This document shows, piece by piece, positions 26,080 to 36,900 of a DNA stretch of 64,000 nucleotides. Numbering within the stretch: the first letter of the stretch is position 1; each line of letters opens with the position of its first letter. Source of the DNA: Epiperipatus broadwayi (taxonomy: Eukaryota > Onychophora > Udeonychophora > Euonychophora > Peripatidae); contig JAQFVV010000031.1 in the NCBI GenBank assembly GCA_028023455.1, forward strand, positions 8,174,093 through 8,238,092. Direction: 5' to 3'. Below the pieces are notes generated by a model. The model was not told the origin of the DNA and searched no databases. It saw nothing but the letters and a program-made list of their open reading frames with translations. Made by a program: the position numbers and the translations under genes.

Positions 26080-26091
26080 AAGGGGGAAGGA
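26080..26091 (+). other. Polypurine tract
   Basis: AAGGGGGAAGGA followed by T and then the TG of the 3' LTR. Position and composition are those of the plus-strand priming site of LTR retrotransposons. Confidence 0.8.
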
Positions 26092-26092
26092 T

Positions 26093-28672
26093 TGTAACCT
26101 TCCAGGTTGGCACCAGAAAGAAATGTGGAAAGTTCATATTTGTGCTAACAATGGCTAAAGATAGTTATCTTCGAAAAATGAATTGTGATATAATTTAATA
26201 TTTTAAATTGAGTTTTAGAAAAATTAAACTTAAATTGTGGTGAGATTTTCTATTTAAAATTAGGATTAAAAAAAAATTAAACTTTAATTAGGTGTACTGA
26301 TTGGTAGAGCTTTGAACTATGTGTTTGGTAGTAAAAGAGGAGGATGAACAACATTAGGGATATTTATATGTGGTAGAAAAATTACATGTCATAATAAGCA
26401 GAAACATAGATATAGTATTAATTAGAATTTTCTTTTCTAGATTTTATTATTATTTACTGATTATGTATTGTTCATAATCTTATGTTTAAAAATGATAAAG
26501 ATTATTTGTGTAATAGTGAATAACATTTCTAAAATTAATAATTAATATTTTATATTTTTTTATTATTATGTTTATTTTATTCAAACATCATATTGTTAAA
26601 ATTTTTATAAATAATATTTCTGGCAAACTTCCAAAGTTAATTGTCATAGAAACACAGAGGGTGTGAGTGAAGAGAGACAGAAAGTTTAAAAACTTGAAGA
26701 AAAATAAAAATAAAAAAATTCCAAGGAAGAAGCTAAAAAAATAAAGATTAAAAGAATCAATAACTCTCTAAGAGTATTGGAACAAATAAGGAAAACATCA
26801 CAAGGATACTAATAATATATTGATGGAGAATTTCTATTATACTGCTGGAGTAATATAACCATGAAGAGATAGACCAAAAGGAAGCCAGCTCCAAATTTCT
26901 GCCAAAGTCATGATCCATATTCATTATCTTTAAAATACCTGGATGGCATGTAAGATAAGTAATTATGATTTATTTTAAAGTATTACCAAAAGTAAATAAT
27001 ATTAAAATGACAAAATTGTTTAAAATAAAGCTAGCTAATTTTTTTCTTGTTAAATGCTAAAATCAAACCCTTGATTTTCAATTTTAATAATTTTATATCA
27101 ATCTTCTGCAAATTAAAATTTAAAATGAAAAAGTTTATCTATTTAATCTTGTATCAAGAGGTTAATTTTCTACTGTATAACTTTGCAATTCACGTATATA
27201 TAATAAAATAATTTCAATGCATGCAAATGTCATTTATAATTCCTGTCACGGAATTCTAGGATAAGAAAAAACTCTTATCATTCTTAACAAATTATGTGTC
27301 AACAATTGGATAGACATTTTTATAATATGTATGTTTCTTTCAACTTTTAATTTTTTTTAAAAAAAACTTAACATATAATGATCGGATATTGATAAATATT
27401 TTCGTTACTGAGTACAACAGATGTATAACCAATTTTTTATTTTTTTTATTTTTTTTTATTTTAAAAAAAACGAAACAATGTAACTTCATGTTATTATAAT
27501 ATGGTAATCTATTTTGTATGATCTAGAAATTATACTATAGGTGATTATATATATTCGAGTGTGTGCATGATGCTGTAAATGATTATTATATATATATTTT
27601 ATTTGTATTTATTATGCTTAATTTCATTAATGATTTTTATTTAAAAAAATAAAGAATGAAAACGTTGTCTGTTATAAGTTAGAGGTAGAAATAGTCAATG
27701 GACGATTAGATTATTTAGATTGAGTTTGGAGCTATTATTTAACCCTCACGTATATAAGCATAAGTGTTTGGTTATTGTTTTTCCCTGCCTTTCTTTGTTA
27801 TTGTATAGTTAGTATTAGATGATGTATACTGATTATAACAGATAAGTGGTTTATAAATTTTTATAATATGTATAAAATATGACTGATTTATGGCATCATC
27901 CAAGTTCTATAAATAAGCTAATAAAAAGTATGTTTAGAAATACTAATATTTACAATGTTATAAAAATGCACATATTCAAAGATATTCGATTCATATATTA
28001 AATATTATTCAATTTTGGTTTTACTATAAAAGCAATGAAATTGGCTAGCAAAGTGCATAAAATAATATTTTTTTTGTTTATTTATTATTTATTTTGTCTT
28101 TTAATTTCTAATAAATGTTTTATTAAATTAATAGCCCATATGAATTGCTTGATTATATATACATTCAATTCTCTATTTCCACACACACATCTGGTTAACA
28201 TAACATAGTTATAGAATATATAAGGTTGCCAATATAAGTCAAGTTTTATTTAATTTGTCTGGTGGAAATAAATCTCAGTATTACAATGCCAATATATTTT
28301 ACTTTGCTTAGAATAGATGGAGATGTGGATATAAAAGGTGTCCAACCCTCATCGTTATCTATCCTATACTAAATATGATAATTGAAGATTGTGCAATAGT
28401 TTTAGTATTGAATAGATGCTTAGAACATATTTAAATTAACATTATAGAATTATTGTTTATAGATGTTTTATCAACTTATTTGCCTTCTATATGAAGACTA
28501 TATTCTATAACCTCAGCTGTGCTAAGCCATAGAGTAATTACAAAATAAGAATGTTTTAATTAAGTTTAAAAGCAATTTACAATTATAAATTTTATTCTAT
28601 CTTGTATAGAATTGGTGCCTGACGCATTTATAAATATAATAAAATAAATAAGTGAAGAGGACAGAGGTTACA
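26093..28672 (+). repeat. 3' LTR
   Basis: It begins TGTAACCTTCCAGGTTGG and ends GACAGAGGTTACA, then runs into a TA tract. It matches the 5' LTR along its length with numerous substitutions and small indels (2580 versus 2609 bp). Confidence 0.85.
27751..27758 (+). promoter_or_regulatory. Candidate TATA box in 3' LTR
   Basis: TATATAAG after CCCTCACG, the same position as in the 5' LTR. Confidence 0.4.
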
Positions 28673-28676
28673 ATAT

Positions 28677-28740
<64 letters not shown>
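28673..28740. repeat. (AT)n microsatellite shared by two element ends
   Basis: The tract lies between the 3' end of the LARD-like element and the next LTR-like unit, so both termini use one TA tract. Confidence 0.95.
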
Positions 28741-28746
<6 letters not shown>

Positions 28747-30100
28747 TAACGTTTTTTTGTTTTGTTAGGCTTCTACTTGCTAATATAAACTGCACGCGAG
28801 TTGATCAAGTTATGTCGAAAAGAAGAAAGTTGTATTTCTATTTCTAAAAACATAACTATAGTTCTGATCAAACTCGGCCTATTAAATTTTGAGAATTATG
28901 CTATTGTTGAAATCAGCTTTTAATTTATTTAATATGGGTGCCATGACTTTTTTTTGTAAAGAGTCTGCTGAAATATTCAAATAACGTCTCACGATTAAAA
29001 AAAGAAAAATTCTTTTAAACTAATCGGTGTTACATCATAATGTAACGAGAATTATTTTTTTAAGATTATTATTCCTGGGCTTATTGAAACATATTGGCAA
29101 ATGTAAATTATGTTTTTATCTTATTAAACTAGTAATAATATTAATAATAAAAAAGAATAACTATTAATAATAATGCACAAATGAAAATTGATATTAGAAA
29201 TATTTTTTATTATAACAGATTAAAAATCTGTTTAAGTTAAAATGAGAATTTCTAATCAAATAAATTAGAGAGAGCACATATTAATTCAAACATGATGCAA
29301 TCAATAAAATAAAATAATTAATTAAAAAGTTCTGGTATAACAAACGTTTCTGGTACAGAAAAAAATGAAAGCCTCTATCGGGATTATTTTAAGACTTGTT
29401 TGCAAATGCTTGATTTTGTCACAATCAGGAATAAGTAGTCTTACCGGTAAGTTTTAGTGAATTCACACTGATTGTAGATAACTATGCATAACTTTTCAGG
29501 GTTAAAATGAGCTCACAGCCTTTGATTATTAGTTGATCTTGGTGCCGGTTCCATGGGCTAGTCGCGTAAGCTTCTCTGGTGTCCATCGATAACGATGTCA
29601 GCTAAAGCTCTGGTCTACTCTTGTATGAAGAATTTTTTCATCATAGAGTGGTCTGGATTCTTTAATCCAAAACCAACTCAAAGAATATCAGGCAAACCAA
29701 GACGTTCTTCAAACTGACCTCTGCCTTTTATACTAGAGGCCCAGTTTTCTGACTTCTACACATGCTATTATCATGGAATTTTTTGGTTCATAATCTTGTA
29801 GATTCTTTATAAAATTTACGTTATAAACTTCTCTTTTCTTATCAAGTTTTTCTGCCATCTTTAATTAGCCAAAATATTTTTACTTTCTCATATCTTTATT
29901 TTACTTTTGGAATTCTTTTGTTCTCTCCAATTCTACTTTTATTTCTAATAACATTATAAAATATGAAAGAATAATTTAACTTTCATTGTATGTTACTTTT
30001 TAAAAAAAAAAATTAATCAAAAAAAAATCTAAATTTACTTTTAATTTTTAGCTTTTACCAAATGCCAATATATTTGCAATGTATATAAATAAACGTTACA
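28741..30100 (-). mobile_element. Probable solo LTR, minus strand
   Basis: On the minus strand it begins TGTAACGTTTATTT (at 30,100) and ends AAAAAAACGTTATTA (at 28,741); the ends are near-inverted (TAACGTTT). TA tracts lie on both sides. A minus-strand TATAAAAG at 29,732-29,725 is followed by GCAGAGGTCAGTTTGAAG, a typical core-promoter arrangement. No coding region, no partner LTR in the window. Could also be a different kind of terminal-repeat element. Confidence 0.5.
29725..29732 (-). promoter_or_regulatory. TATA box of the minus-strand LTR
   Basis: TATAAAAG on the minus strand, embedded in a GC-richer block (29,540-29,760) that contrasts with the AT-rich surroundings, as expected of an LTR U3/R boundary. 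Confidence 0.45.
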
Positions 30101-30230
30101 ATATATATATATATATATATAAACTGCATGAAAACAGCATTTCTATTTATATTATAACGCAAGTTTTCGAAAAAAAAACTTATATTTAACGACTTATTTG
30201 TGTGTATATATATATATATATATCAAATCA
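30101..30230. other. TA tracts and short AT-rich spacer
   Basis: TA runs at 30,101-30,120 and 30,206-30,222 with about 85 bases of unassigned sequence between. They separate the solo LTR from the PLE pair. Confidence 0.8.
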
Positions 30231-30282
30231 AAACTACCCCAAATCTAAAATTAAACCAGACCAGCATAAAAATAATATTAAA

Positions 30283-30326
30283 ACACAACCTAAGGTGTCA
30301 CTGCTACAAGCAGACTTCTCAAGTGT
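30283..30326 (-). ncRNA. Hammerhead-like motif in 3' UTR of PLE copy 1
   Basis: Minus-strand order: ACAC (stem I), TTGAGAA, CTGCT/AGCAG stem II, GACA in place of GAAA, ACCTTAGG, GTGT (stem I). It is homologous to the better motif of copy 2 (34,638-34,681); the GACA change and loss of a stem III base predict inactivity. Confidence 0.45.
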
Positions 30327-30362
30327 AAAGAACTACAAAAAAACCACACATTATATATACTA

Positions 30363-32340
30363 TTAAAAACTACCCACAAATCCATTCACTTCCCATCCAC
30401 CCTTAATATTAAAAGAACTCTTAAATAAGTTAATTTCTTCAGAATAATAAATTTTCAATAATAAAGACTCTTTAATTCTTCTTTTGATTTCATTTCTCTC
30501 AAAGAAGACAACCTTAGCTTCATCAAAATCAATAGTGTGGCCTGTATCTTTTTCATGGACATACAAAGCAGAACTAAGATATCTATTTTTAACTCTACTT
30601 TTATGAACCTTTATTCTTTCTTTTAAATTCAAACTACTCTGACCTATGTAAACCTTCTTACAAAATAAACAAGGAATAAAATATACCACACCAGGAATAG
30701 TCTTTCTATCAAAAACTTTTTTTGTATTATTTAATAAATTATTCAATGTAACACCCCTTTTCCAAGCAATTTTTTTATTTCCAAACAATTTACTATTTCT
30801 ACACACAATTTTATAAGAAGACAATTTAAATGGCAAAGAAATAAAATCATATTTTTCTTTAACCTTTACATCCTTACAAATATTACTATTAAATAAAATA
30901 CTTTTAACAAATTTATCAGAGTATCCAACACTCAAATAATCTTTATAAAATTGATATTTCTGAAACAAAGCTACCCCACTAGAATTATTTAATTTAATAT
31001 TCCTATGACAATAATTCCTTAAAGCAGCTACTTTATGAGATACAGACTGATAGCTATCAGGTTTAATTATAGATCTTAATTCCTTACTTTTAACTAAATG
31101 ACTGCACAATAAACAATTAGTTTCTATATTTCTAATCACCAAAAGATCTAAAAATTTTAACTTACCAAAATCTAACCCCCCTCTTTCTAACACAAATTTT
31201 ATAGAAGGATCAAAACAATTAAACTCATTTACAAATTCCTTCAATTTATCATTCTCAACTACAAATAAACAATCATCAACATATCTGACAAATAATTTTA
31301 CATATAAACAATTCTTTTTAATAATAATTTCCTCTTCCATAAAACTAATATAAACTGAACATACTAAAGGAGAAATAATATAACCTATTATCTACCCTTC
31401 CTTAATCTTATAAAAATTACCTCTATAAGTAAAATATATAGAATCTTCCAATAACAAAAGCAAATCTTTACCTTAATTTTATTTTTTGATAAAGAACTTT
31501 TCTTAATCAATACAGACAAAAGAACATCAATACTGCTTAACCTATTAACAGACTGATACATATTTTCAATATCTAAACTTCCAAATACCCAATTACCTTC
31601 CATTTTAAAATTATTAATCTTATCAAAAGCCTCAAAAGAAGAAGAAACTGTGTACTGACCAAAATCAACAAATTGTTTTAAAAAATTATTCAAGAATCTA
31701 GAAATACCCTCTACAACACTACCTGTAAAATCAAAAATAAATCTTAAAGGAAAACCATCTTTATGAGTTTTAATATTCACAAACAAAAAGCTGACGTAAA
31801 ATCATTAGGATAGCACTTTGAATAATCTACTCTATTAAAAATTTTTAAATTAACCATTTTCTTCATAATATCTATCAATTTTCTTTTAATCAAATTACCT
31901 GGATTTTTATCTAACAACATATATTTACCATTATTTAATTCTCTATCCATTATCTCTTTGAAATCATCTCCTTTCATAATAACAAAACTACCAGCTTTGT
32001 CATCATGAGAAATGATTACATCATTAGCAATTAACCTATTTTTAAGATGTTTAATCTCAGCAGGATTAATAACAAATTTTTCTTTCCTTTTTAAACTTTT
32101 ATTCAAAATCGATTGAATACCAACTTTCTGCTCATCACTCAAATTACTAGATTCAATAGACGAAATTGTATCAAAAACTATATTTTTTGAATGAAATGGA
32201 ACAAAATTAGGGCCTTTACCAAGAATATCTAATTCTCTATCATTTAACTTCAAATCTGTAAGATTAACAACTCTATCCTCAGAAACCTTATTCTCATACC
32301 CTTTATCACTACAATAAACTTTATTAACTTTCCCAAACAA
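30363..32340 (-). pseudogene. PLE reverse transcriptase + GIY-YIG endonuclease, copy 1
   Basis: The coding region is split by frameshifts near 31,790 and 31,475 and continues to 30,363. The N-terminal part contains NLTDLKLNDRELDILGKG, typical of PLE proteins. RT motifs follow: FPLRFIFDFTG, GSLDIENMYQSVN, the SPLICSVYISFMEEE segment and catalytic RYVDDCLFV. The C-terminal domain has GVVYFIPCLFCKKVYIGQSS, i.e. GIY-like VVY, a CxxC pair and an intact YIG, followed by conserved R, H and E residues. A 4-base deletion relative to copy 2 causes the shift near 31,475. Product when intact: a retrotransposase that nicks DNA and copies its own RNA. Both defects are independent of those in copy 2, so the pair diverged after duplication or arrived from different parents. 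Confidence 0.9.
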
Positions 32341-32410
32341 CCACTTTAATTTTCTTTCATATTTTTTACAATAGAAATTTGACCTATTCTGTCTAAATTG
32401 TCTATTTAGT

Positions 32411-32553
32411 TTTTAAGTTACAAACATATATATTGAATAGTTTTTTAAAAGATACTTTTGTAAGGTTTTATAAATTTATTTATCTATAGAAAAGGAATAG
32501 ATATTATTTAGAAAGGAGGCAAGATTTTAATTATGCAATTTTGAATTTTTTTT
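32411..32553. other. Spacer between head-to-head PLE 5' ends
   Basis: About 140 bases. Sequence shared with the inverted partner ends at GACAATTTANACAGAATAGG on each side; the inner part is unique AT-rich DNA. A promoter for either copy would lie here, but I see no clear motif. Confidence 0.6.
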
Positions 32554-34601
32554 ATGAGACAATTTATACAGAATAGGTCAAATTTCTATTGTAAAAAATA
32601 TGAAAGAAAATTAATGTGGTTGTTTGGGAACGTTAATAAAGTTTATTGTAGTGATAAAGGGTATGAGAATAAGGTTTATGAGGATAGAGTTGTTAATCTT
32701 ACAGATTTGAAGTTAAATGATAGAGAATTGGATATTCTTGGTAAAGGCCCTAATTTTGTTCCATTTCATTCAAAAAATATAGTTTTTGATACAATTTCGT
32801 CTATTGAATCTAGTAATTTGAGTGATGAGCAGAAAGTTGGTATTCAATCGATTTTGAATAAAAGTTTAAAAAGGAAAGAAAAATTTGTTATTAATCCTGC
32901 TGAGATTAAACATCTTAAAAATAGGTTAATTGCTAATGATGTAATCATTTCTCGTGAAGACAAAGCTGGTAGGTTTGTTATTATGAAAGGAGATGATTTC
33001 AAAGAGATAATGGATAGAGAATTTAATAATGGTAAATATATGTTGTTAGATAAAAATCCAGGTAATTTGATTAAAAGAAAATTGATAGATATTATGAAGA
33101 AAATGGTTAATTTAAAAATTTTTAATAGAGTAGATTATTTAAAATGCTATCCTAATGATTTTACATCAGCTAATATGTTTGTGAATATTAAAACTCATAA
33201 AGATGGTTTTCCTTTAAGATTTATTTTTGATTTTACAGGTAGGGTTGTAGAGGGTATTTCTAGATTCTTGAATAATTTTTTAAAACAATTTGTTGATTTT
33301 GGTCAGTACACAGTTTCTTCTTCTTTTGAGGCTTTTGATAAGATTAATAATTTTAAAATGGAAGGTGATTGGGTATTTGGAAGTTTAGATATTGAAAATA
33401 TGTATCAGTCTGTTAATAAGTTAAGCAGTATTGATGTTCTTTTGTCTGTATTGATTAAGAAAAGTTTTTTATCAAAAAATAAAATTAAGGTAATTAAAGA
33501 TTTGCTTTTTGTTATTGGAAGATTCTATGTATTTTACTTATAGAGGTAATTTTTATAAGATTATGGAAGGGTGGATAATAGGTTATATTATTTCTCCTTT
33601 AATATGCTCAGTTTATATTAGTTTTATGGAAGAGGAAATTATTATTAAAAAGAATTGTTTATATGTAAAATTATTTGTCAGATATGTTGATGATTGTTTA
33701 TTTGTAGTTGAGAATGATAAATTGAAGGAATTTGTAAATGAGTTTAATTGTTTTGATCATTCTATAAAATTTGTGTTAGAAGGAGGGGGGTTAGATTTAG
33801 GTAAGTTAAAATTTTTAGATCTTTTGGTGATTAGAAATATAGAAACTAATTGTTTATTGTGCAGTCATTTAGTTAAAAGTAAAGAATTAAGATCTATAAT
33901 TAAACCTGATAGTTATCAGTCTGTATCTCATAAAGTAGCTGCTTTAAGGAATTATTGTCATAGGAATATTAAATTAAATAATTCTAGTGGGGTAGCTTTG
34001 TTTCAGAAATATCAATTTTATAAAGATTATTTGAGTGTTGGATACTCTGATAAATTTGTTAAAAGTATTTTATTTAATAGTAATATTTGTAAGGATGTAA
34101 AGGTTAAAGAAAAATGTGATTTTATTTCTTTGCCATTTAAATTGTCTTCTTATAAAATTGTGTGTAGAAATAGTAAATTGTTTGGAAATAAAAAAATTGC
34201 TTGGAAAAGGGGTGTTACATTGAATAATTTATTAACTAATACAAAAGAAGTTTTTGATAGAAAGACTAATCCTGGTGTGGTATATTTTATTCCTTGTTTA
34301 TTTTGTAAGAAGGTTTACATATGTCAGAGTAGTTTGAGTTTAAATGAAAGAATAAAGGTTCATAAAAGTAGAGTTAAAAATAGATATCTTAGTTCTGCTT
34401 TGTATGTTCATGAAAAAGATACAGGCCACACTATTGATTTTGATGAAGCTAAGGTTGTCTTCTTTGAGAGAAATGAAATCAAAAGAAGAATTAAAGTCTT
34501 TATTATTGAAAATTTATTATTCTGAAGCACTTAACTTATTTAAGAGTTCTTTTAATATTAAGGGTGCATGGGAAGTGAATGGATTTGTGGGTAGTTTTTA
34601 A
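32554..34601 (+). pseudogene. PLE reverse transcriptase + GIY-YIG endonuclease, copy 2
   Basis: The first frame from 32,554 (MRQFIQNRSNFYCKKYERK) carries the N-terminal PLE region, FPLRFIFDFTG and GSLDIENMYQSVN. One extra T near 33,508 shifts the frame. The next frame (33,509-34,525) holds GYIISPLICSVYISFMEEE, the YVDD box (RYVDDCLFV), KFLDLLV and the endonuclease region. Here the YIG motif is YIC (VYICQSS), so a conserved glycine is lost. A final shift near 34,490 puts the last 30 or so residues (ending GAWEVNGFVGSF) in another frame. Intact length would be about 670-690 residues. It is dead through two frameshifts and the YIG change, while copy 1 keeps YIG but has its own shifts. Confidence 0.9.
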
Positions 34602-34771
34602 TAGTATATATAATGTGTGGTTTTTTTGTAGTTCTTTACACTTGAGAAGTCTGCTTGTAGCAGTGAAACCTTAGGTTGTGTTTTAATATTATTTTTATGC
34701 TGGTCTGGTTTAATTTTAGATTTGGGGTAGTTTTGATTTTATATTGACTAGTTTAGCTTTATGCTTGTAAT

Positions 34772-34776
<5 letters not shown>
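34602..34776 (+). other. 3' UTR of PLE copy 2
   Basis: It matches, inverted, 30,231-30,362 and both arms at 47,375-47,633. It includes the hammerhead-like motif and ends with ATGCTTGTAATGTTTA, which reappears inverted across the following TA tract. Confidence 0.75.
34638..34681 (+). ncRNA. Hammerhead-like motif with U3-A8 core pair, PLE copy 2
   Basis: Stem I ACAC (34,638-34,641) pairs with GTGT (34,678-34,681). The first box is TTGAGAA (34,642-34,648) instead of CUGANGA. Stem II CTGCT/AGCAG encloses a TGT loop. GAAA is at 34,665-34,668. ACCTTAGGT can form a near-palindromic stem III, and H17 = T34,677. The two deviations fall on core positions 3 and 8, which pair in the active hammerhead, and together give U3-A8. 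PLEs are known to carry minimal type I hammerheads; activity of this version is untested. Confidence 0.6.
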
Positions 34777-34807
<31 letters not shown>

Positions 34808-34818
34808 ATTACAAGCAT
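34761..34818. repeat. Palindrome with a TA core
   Basis: ATGCTTGTAATGTTTA at 34,761-34,776 and its exact complement at 34,803-34,818 flank a run of TA. It can extrude as a cruciform with 16-bp unique arms. The left arm is the end of the PLE 3' UTR. Confidence 0.9.
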
Positions 34819-34828
34819 ATGTATAAAT

Positions 34829-34830
<2 letters not shown>

Positions 34831-34871
<41 letters not shown>
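34831..34871. repeat. (AT)n microsatellite
   Basis: About 41 bases of alternating AT following the palindrome. Confidence 0.95.
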
Positions 34872-34873
<2 letters not shown>

Positions 34874-35300
34874 CTAAGGATGCAATCTTGCTAAATTAAT
34901 TGTCACAGGATCTTTGTACTTTTGTAGTGTCATCAGATGGTGATGCAGTATAATTACCATTGGTATGCTTAATGTCTACATCACTGTGGAATGATTTGGA
35001 GATAGAATTGGAAAGGCAATGGCTATAAAATCAAGAGCCCAAGAGTTCAATTTCATCATGGGAATTGTTAAGTGGTTAGAATTTTAAATCATTCAACATG
35101 CACGAATAAAAGGAATACAACATTTTCTAATTAAAAAATACACTGAGGCCACTCTTACAAATTTTAACCCTTTGATTTTAGAGAAGTCCAAGATTTTATC
35201 TAATTTTGATGCTCTTAAATATTTTGTATTTTTTTTTATGTATAGTGAGAGTTGAATTACGATTTTTCTCACCCTTCTACTCATTTGCAGAAAACATTTT
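34872..35300 (-). pseudogene. Probable PLE 3' remnant, minus strand
   Basis: Minus-strand 34,941-34,905 contains CTGATGACACTACAAAAGTA followed by CAAAG, laid out like a hammerhead with GAAA changed to CAAA. Upstream, 35,284-35,093 holds a short basic frame (RASKLDKILDFSKIKGLKF) with no domain I can name. The arrangement next to a TA tract resembles PLE 3' ends elsewhere in the window. Weakly supported. Confidence 0.3.
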
Positions 35301-36900
35301 TCTCTAAATTTTAAAATGTAAATAACCTATTTGGCTTAAATGTTTATAGGGGGAGAGAAATATAAATACACAACTCAAAGTATACATTTATAAATGTTAT
35401 ATGTTTATAAATAAAGTCTTAGCATATTTGGATGCATTAGATTGGACATTGACTTAAAAGACAAAAGGTAAGATTTTAAACATATTCACTTAATAAGGCA
35501 TTTAATATTTAAAATTAAATATTAATTAGATTTACCAATAAATAATTATATATGAATACACTTTCCTGTTTGTATGATTAAGAGTCTTATGAATGAACTC
35601 TATCTATAAAACATAAATTAGCAATCCATAGACATAACTTTAATATACATTCATATGACAATCATAGTAAACATTGGACATCTAATATTATAGTTTTATT
35701 TCTAAAATAATAGATACTTTATTCTACATTGTGCATTGTAATTTTATAATTTTTATTTTGATTGATATGTTTAAGATTTAAATCACAACTAGTTATATTA
35801 TAGTAAAGACAAATCAATATTTTATTATATTCATGTTTGATATTAAAATCTGTATTTTTCTGGTCTCTAGATTATTAAGCATCATTCATACTTCACTCAC
35901 CAGAATATCTATCATACATGTGTACAGATTTTCATATATTCATTAGTAAAAGTCATTAGGAACTATATAGATGTCACTTTAGTGTCGTCCTGTTTAATTT
36001 GATCCTTGCATAGAGTTAAAGGCATATTTCTTCACTGAGTTTGAACTCTGAGATGTAATAGGACCTGTAAGTTGTGAGGACTTTAGATATACCATCTTAT
36101 AGTATTTGATCCATTACATATTTGGGCAAGAGCAGTAGGTAGAGTCACTACATTATGTTATTAGGTCTGTTACATATTTTGGTGTGCAACATCGTAGGCA
36201 TAAATACTTAGGTTTGCCATATGTACAGACTTCGGTCTGTTACAGAATATTTTCTTCAGACTTCACTCAATTAAATTTTAAATTAAAATTATCCTTTGAA
36301 ATGTATTTATATGCTTATAACCTAAATCTACTTTATTTGCCTATGTTTTTTATTGTTAAAAAGAAAATGTAATTGTGAGAACTTTATAATCTTCTAAGGT
36401 TATTTATGCAAGACTATTTAACAAAGCCTATCATAGACTCTAAGTTTAAATTCTCTTATAATTATATTAAAGTTAAGTTTAAATGAGAAGAGGTATGTAT
36501 AATTTACTGTGCTATATTTTATACTACTATGTGATAATAACTATGTTTATCATTCATGTTTATAAAATATTTTATTAAAAAAGTGAATGTATGGCTCAAA
36601 AAGAATTAACCAATAGTTAGTATTTATTCAATGTGTACCTGATTTACATTGAGCAGAAAAACATTAATATTATATATTTCTTGTTCTTCTTGGTATGAGG
36701 ATGTATCATAAAAGAAAAATATTGTTATCTAAGGAATTTCATTTTTTCCATGAAAAAATAGCAATAGACCAAAATAATTATATTTGTGCTAACTTATGAA
36801 GTTTATGGGAAGCTAATGTTCATTTGAAAACTTGCTAAAGTTATTACTAGGTTGGAAATTTCCAGAATTAATTAAATGTTCAATATCAAACAAATATGTA
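35301..36900. other. AT-rich non-coding stretch
   Basis: No gene seen. GTTACA-type words recur around 36,110-36,250, where TCTGTTACATATTTGGG-like segments appear several times (36,107, 36,166, 36,236), suggesting degenerate tandem repetition. Confidence 0.35.

Larger units (their letters stand above)
19766..28672 (+). mobile_element. LTR retrotransposon without pol (LARD-like), inserted in a TA tract
   Basis: Two direct repeats of about 2.6 kb bound a 3.7-kb internal region. The repeats start TGTRACC and end GGTTACA, giving the TG...CA ends of LTRs. A polypurine tract precedes the 3' LTR, and a gag-like coiled-coil remnant lies inside. No protease, RT, RNase H or integrase motif was found, so the element looks non-autonomous. 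TA tracts on both sides hide any target-site duplication. The two LTRs differ by many substitutions and small indels, so the insertion is not recent. The superfamily cannot be assigned from what remains. Confidence 0.8.
30231..32410 (-). mobile_element. Penelope-like element, copy 1 (minus)
   Basis: Near full-length PLE reading right to left: short 5' region (from about 32,410), RT, GIY-YIG endonuclease, and a 3' UTR with a hammerhead-like motif. It ends beside a TA tract. It is the inverted partner of the copy at 32,554-34,776; identity is very high through coding region and 3' UTR. Confidence 0.85.
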
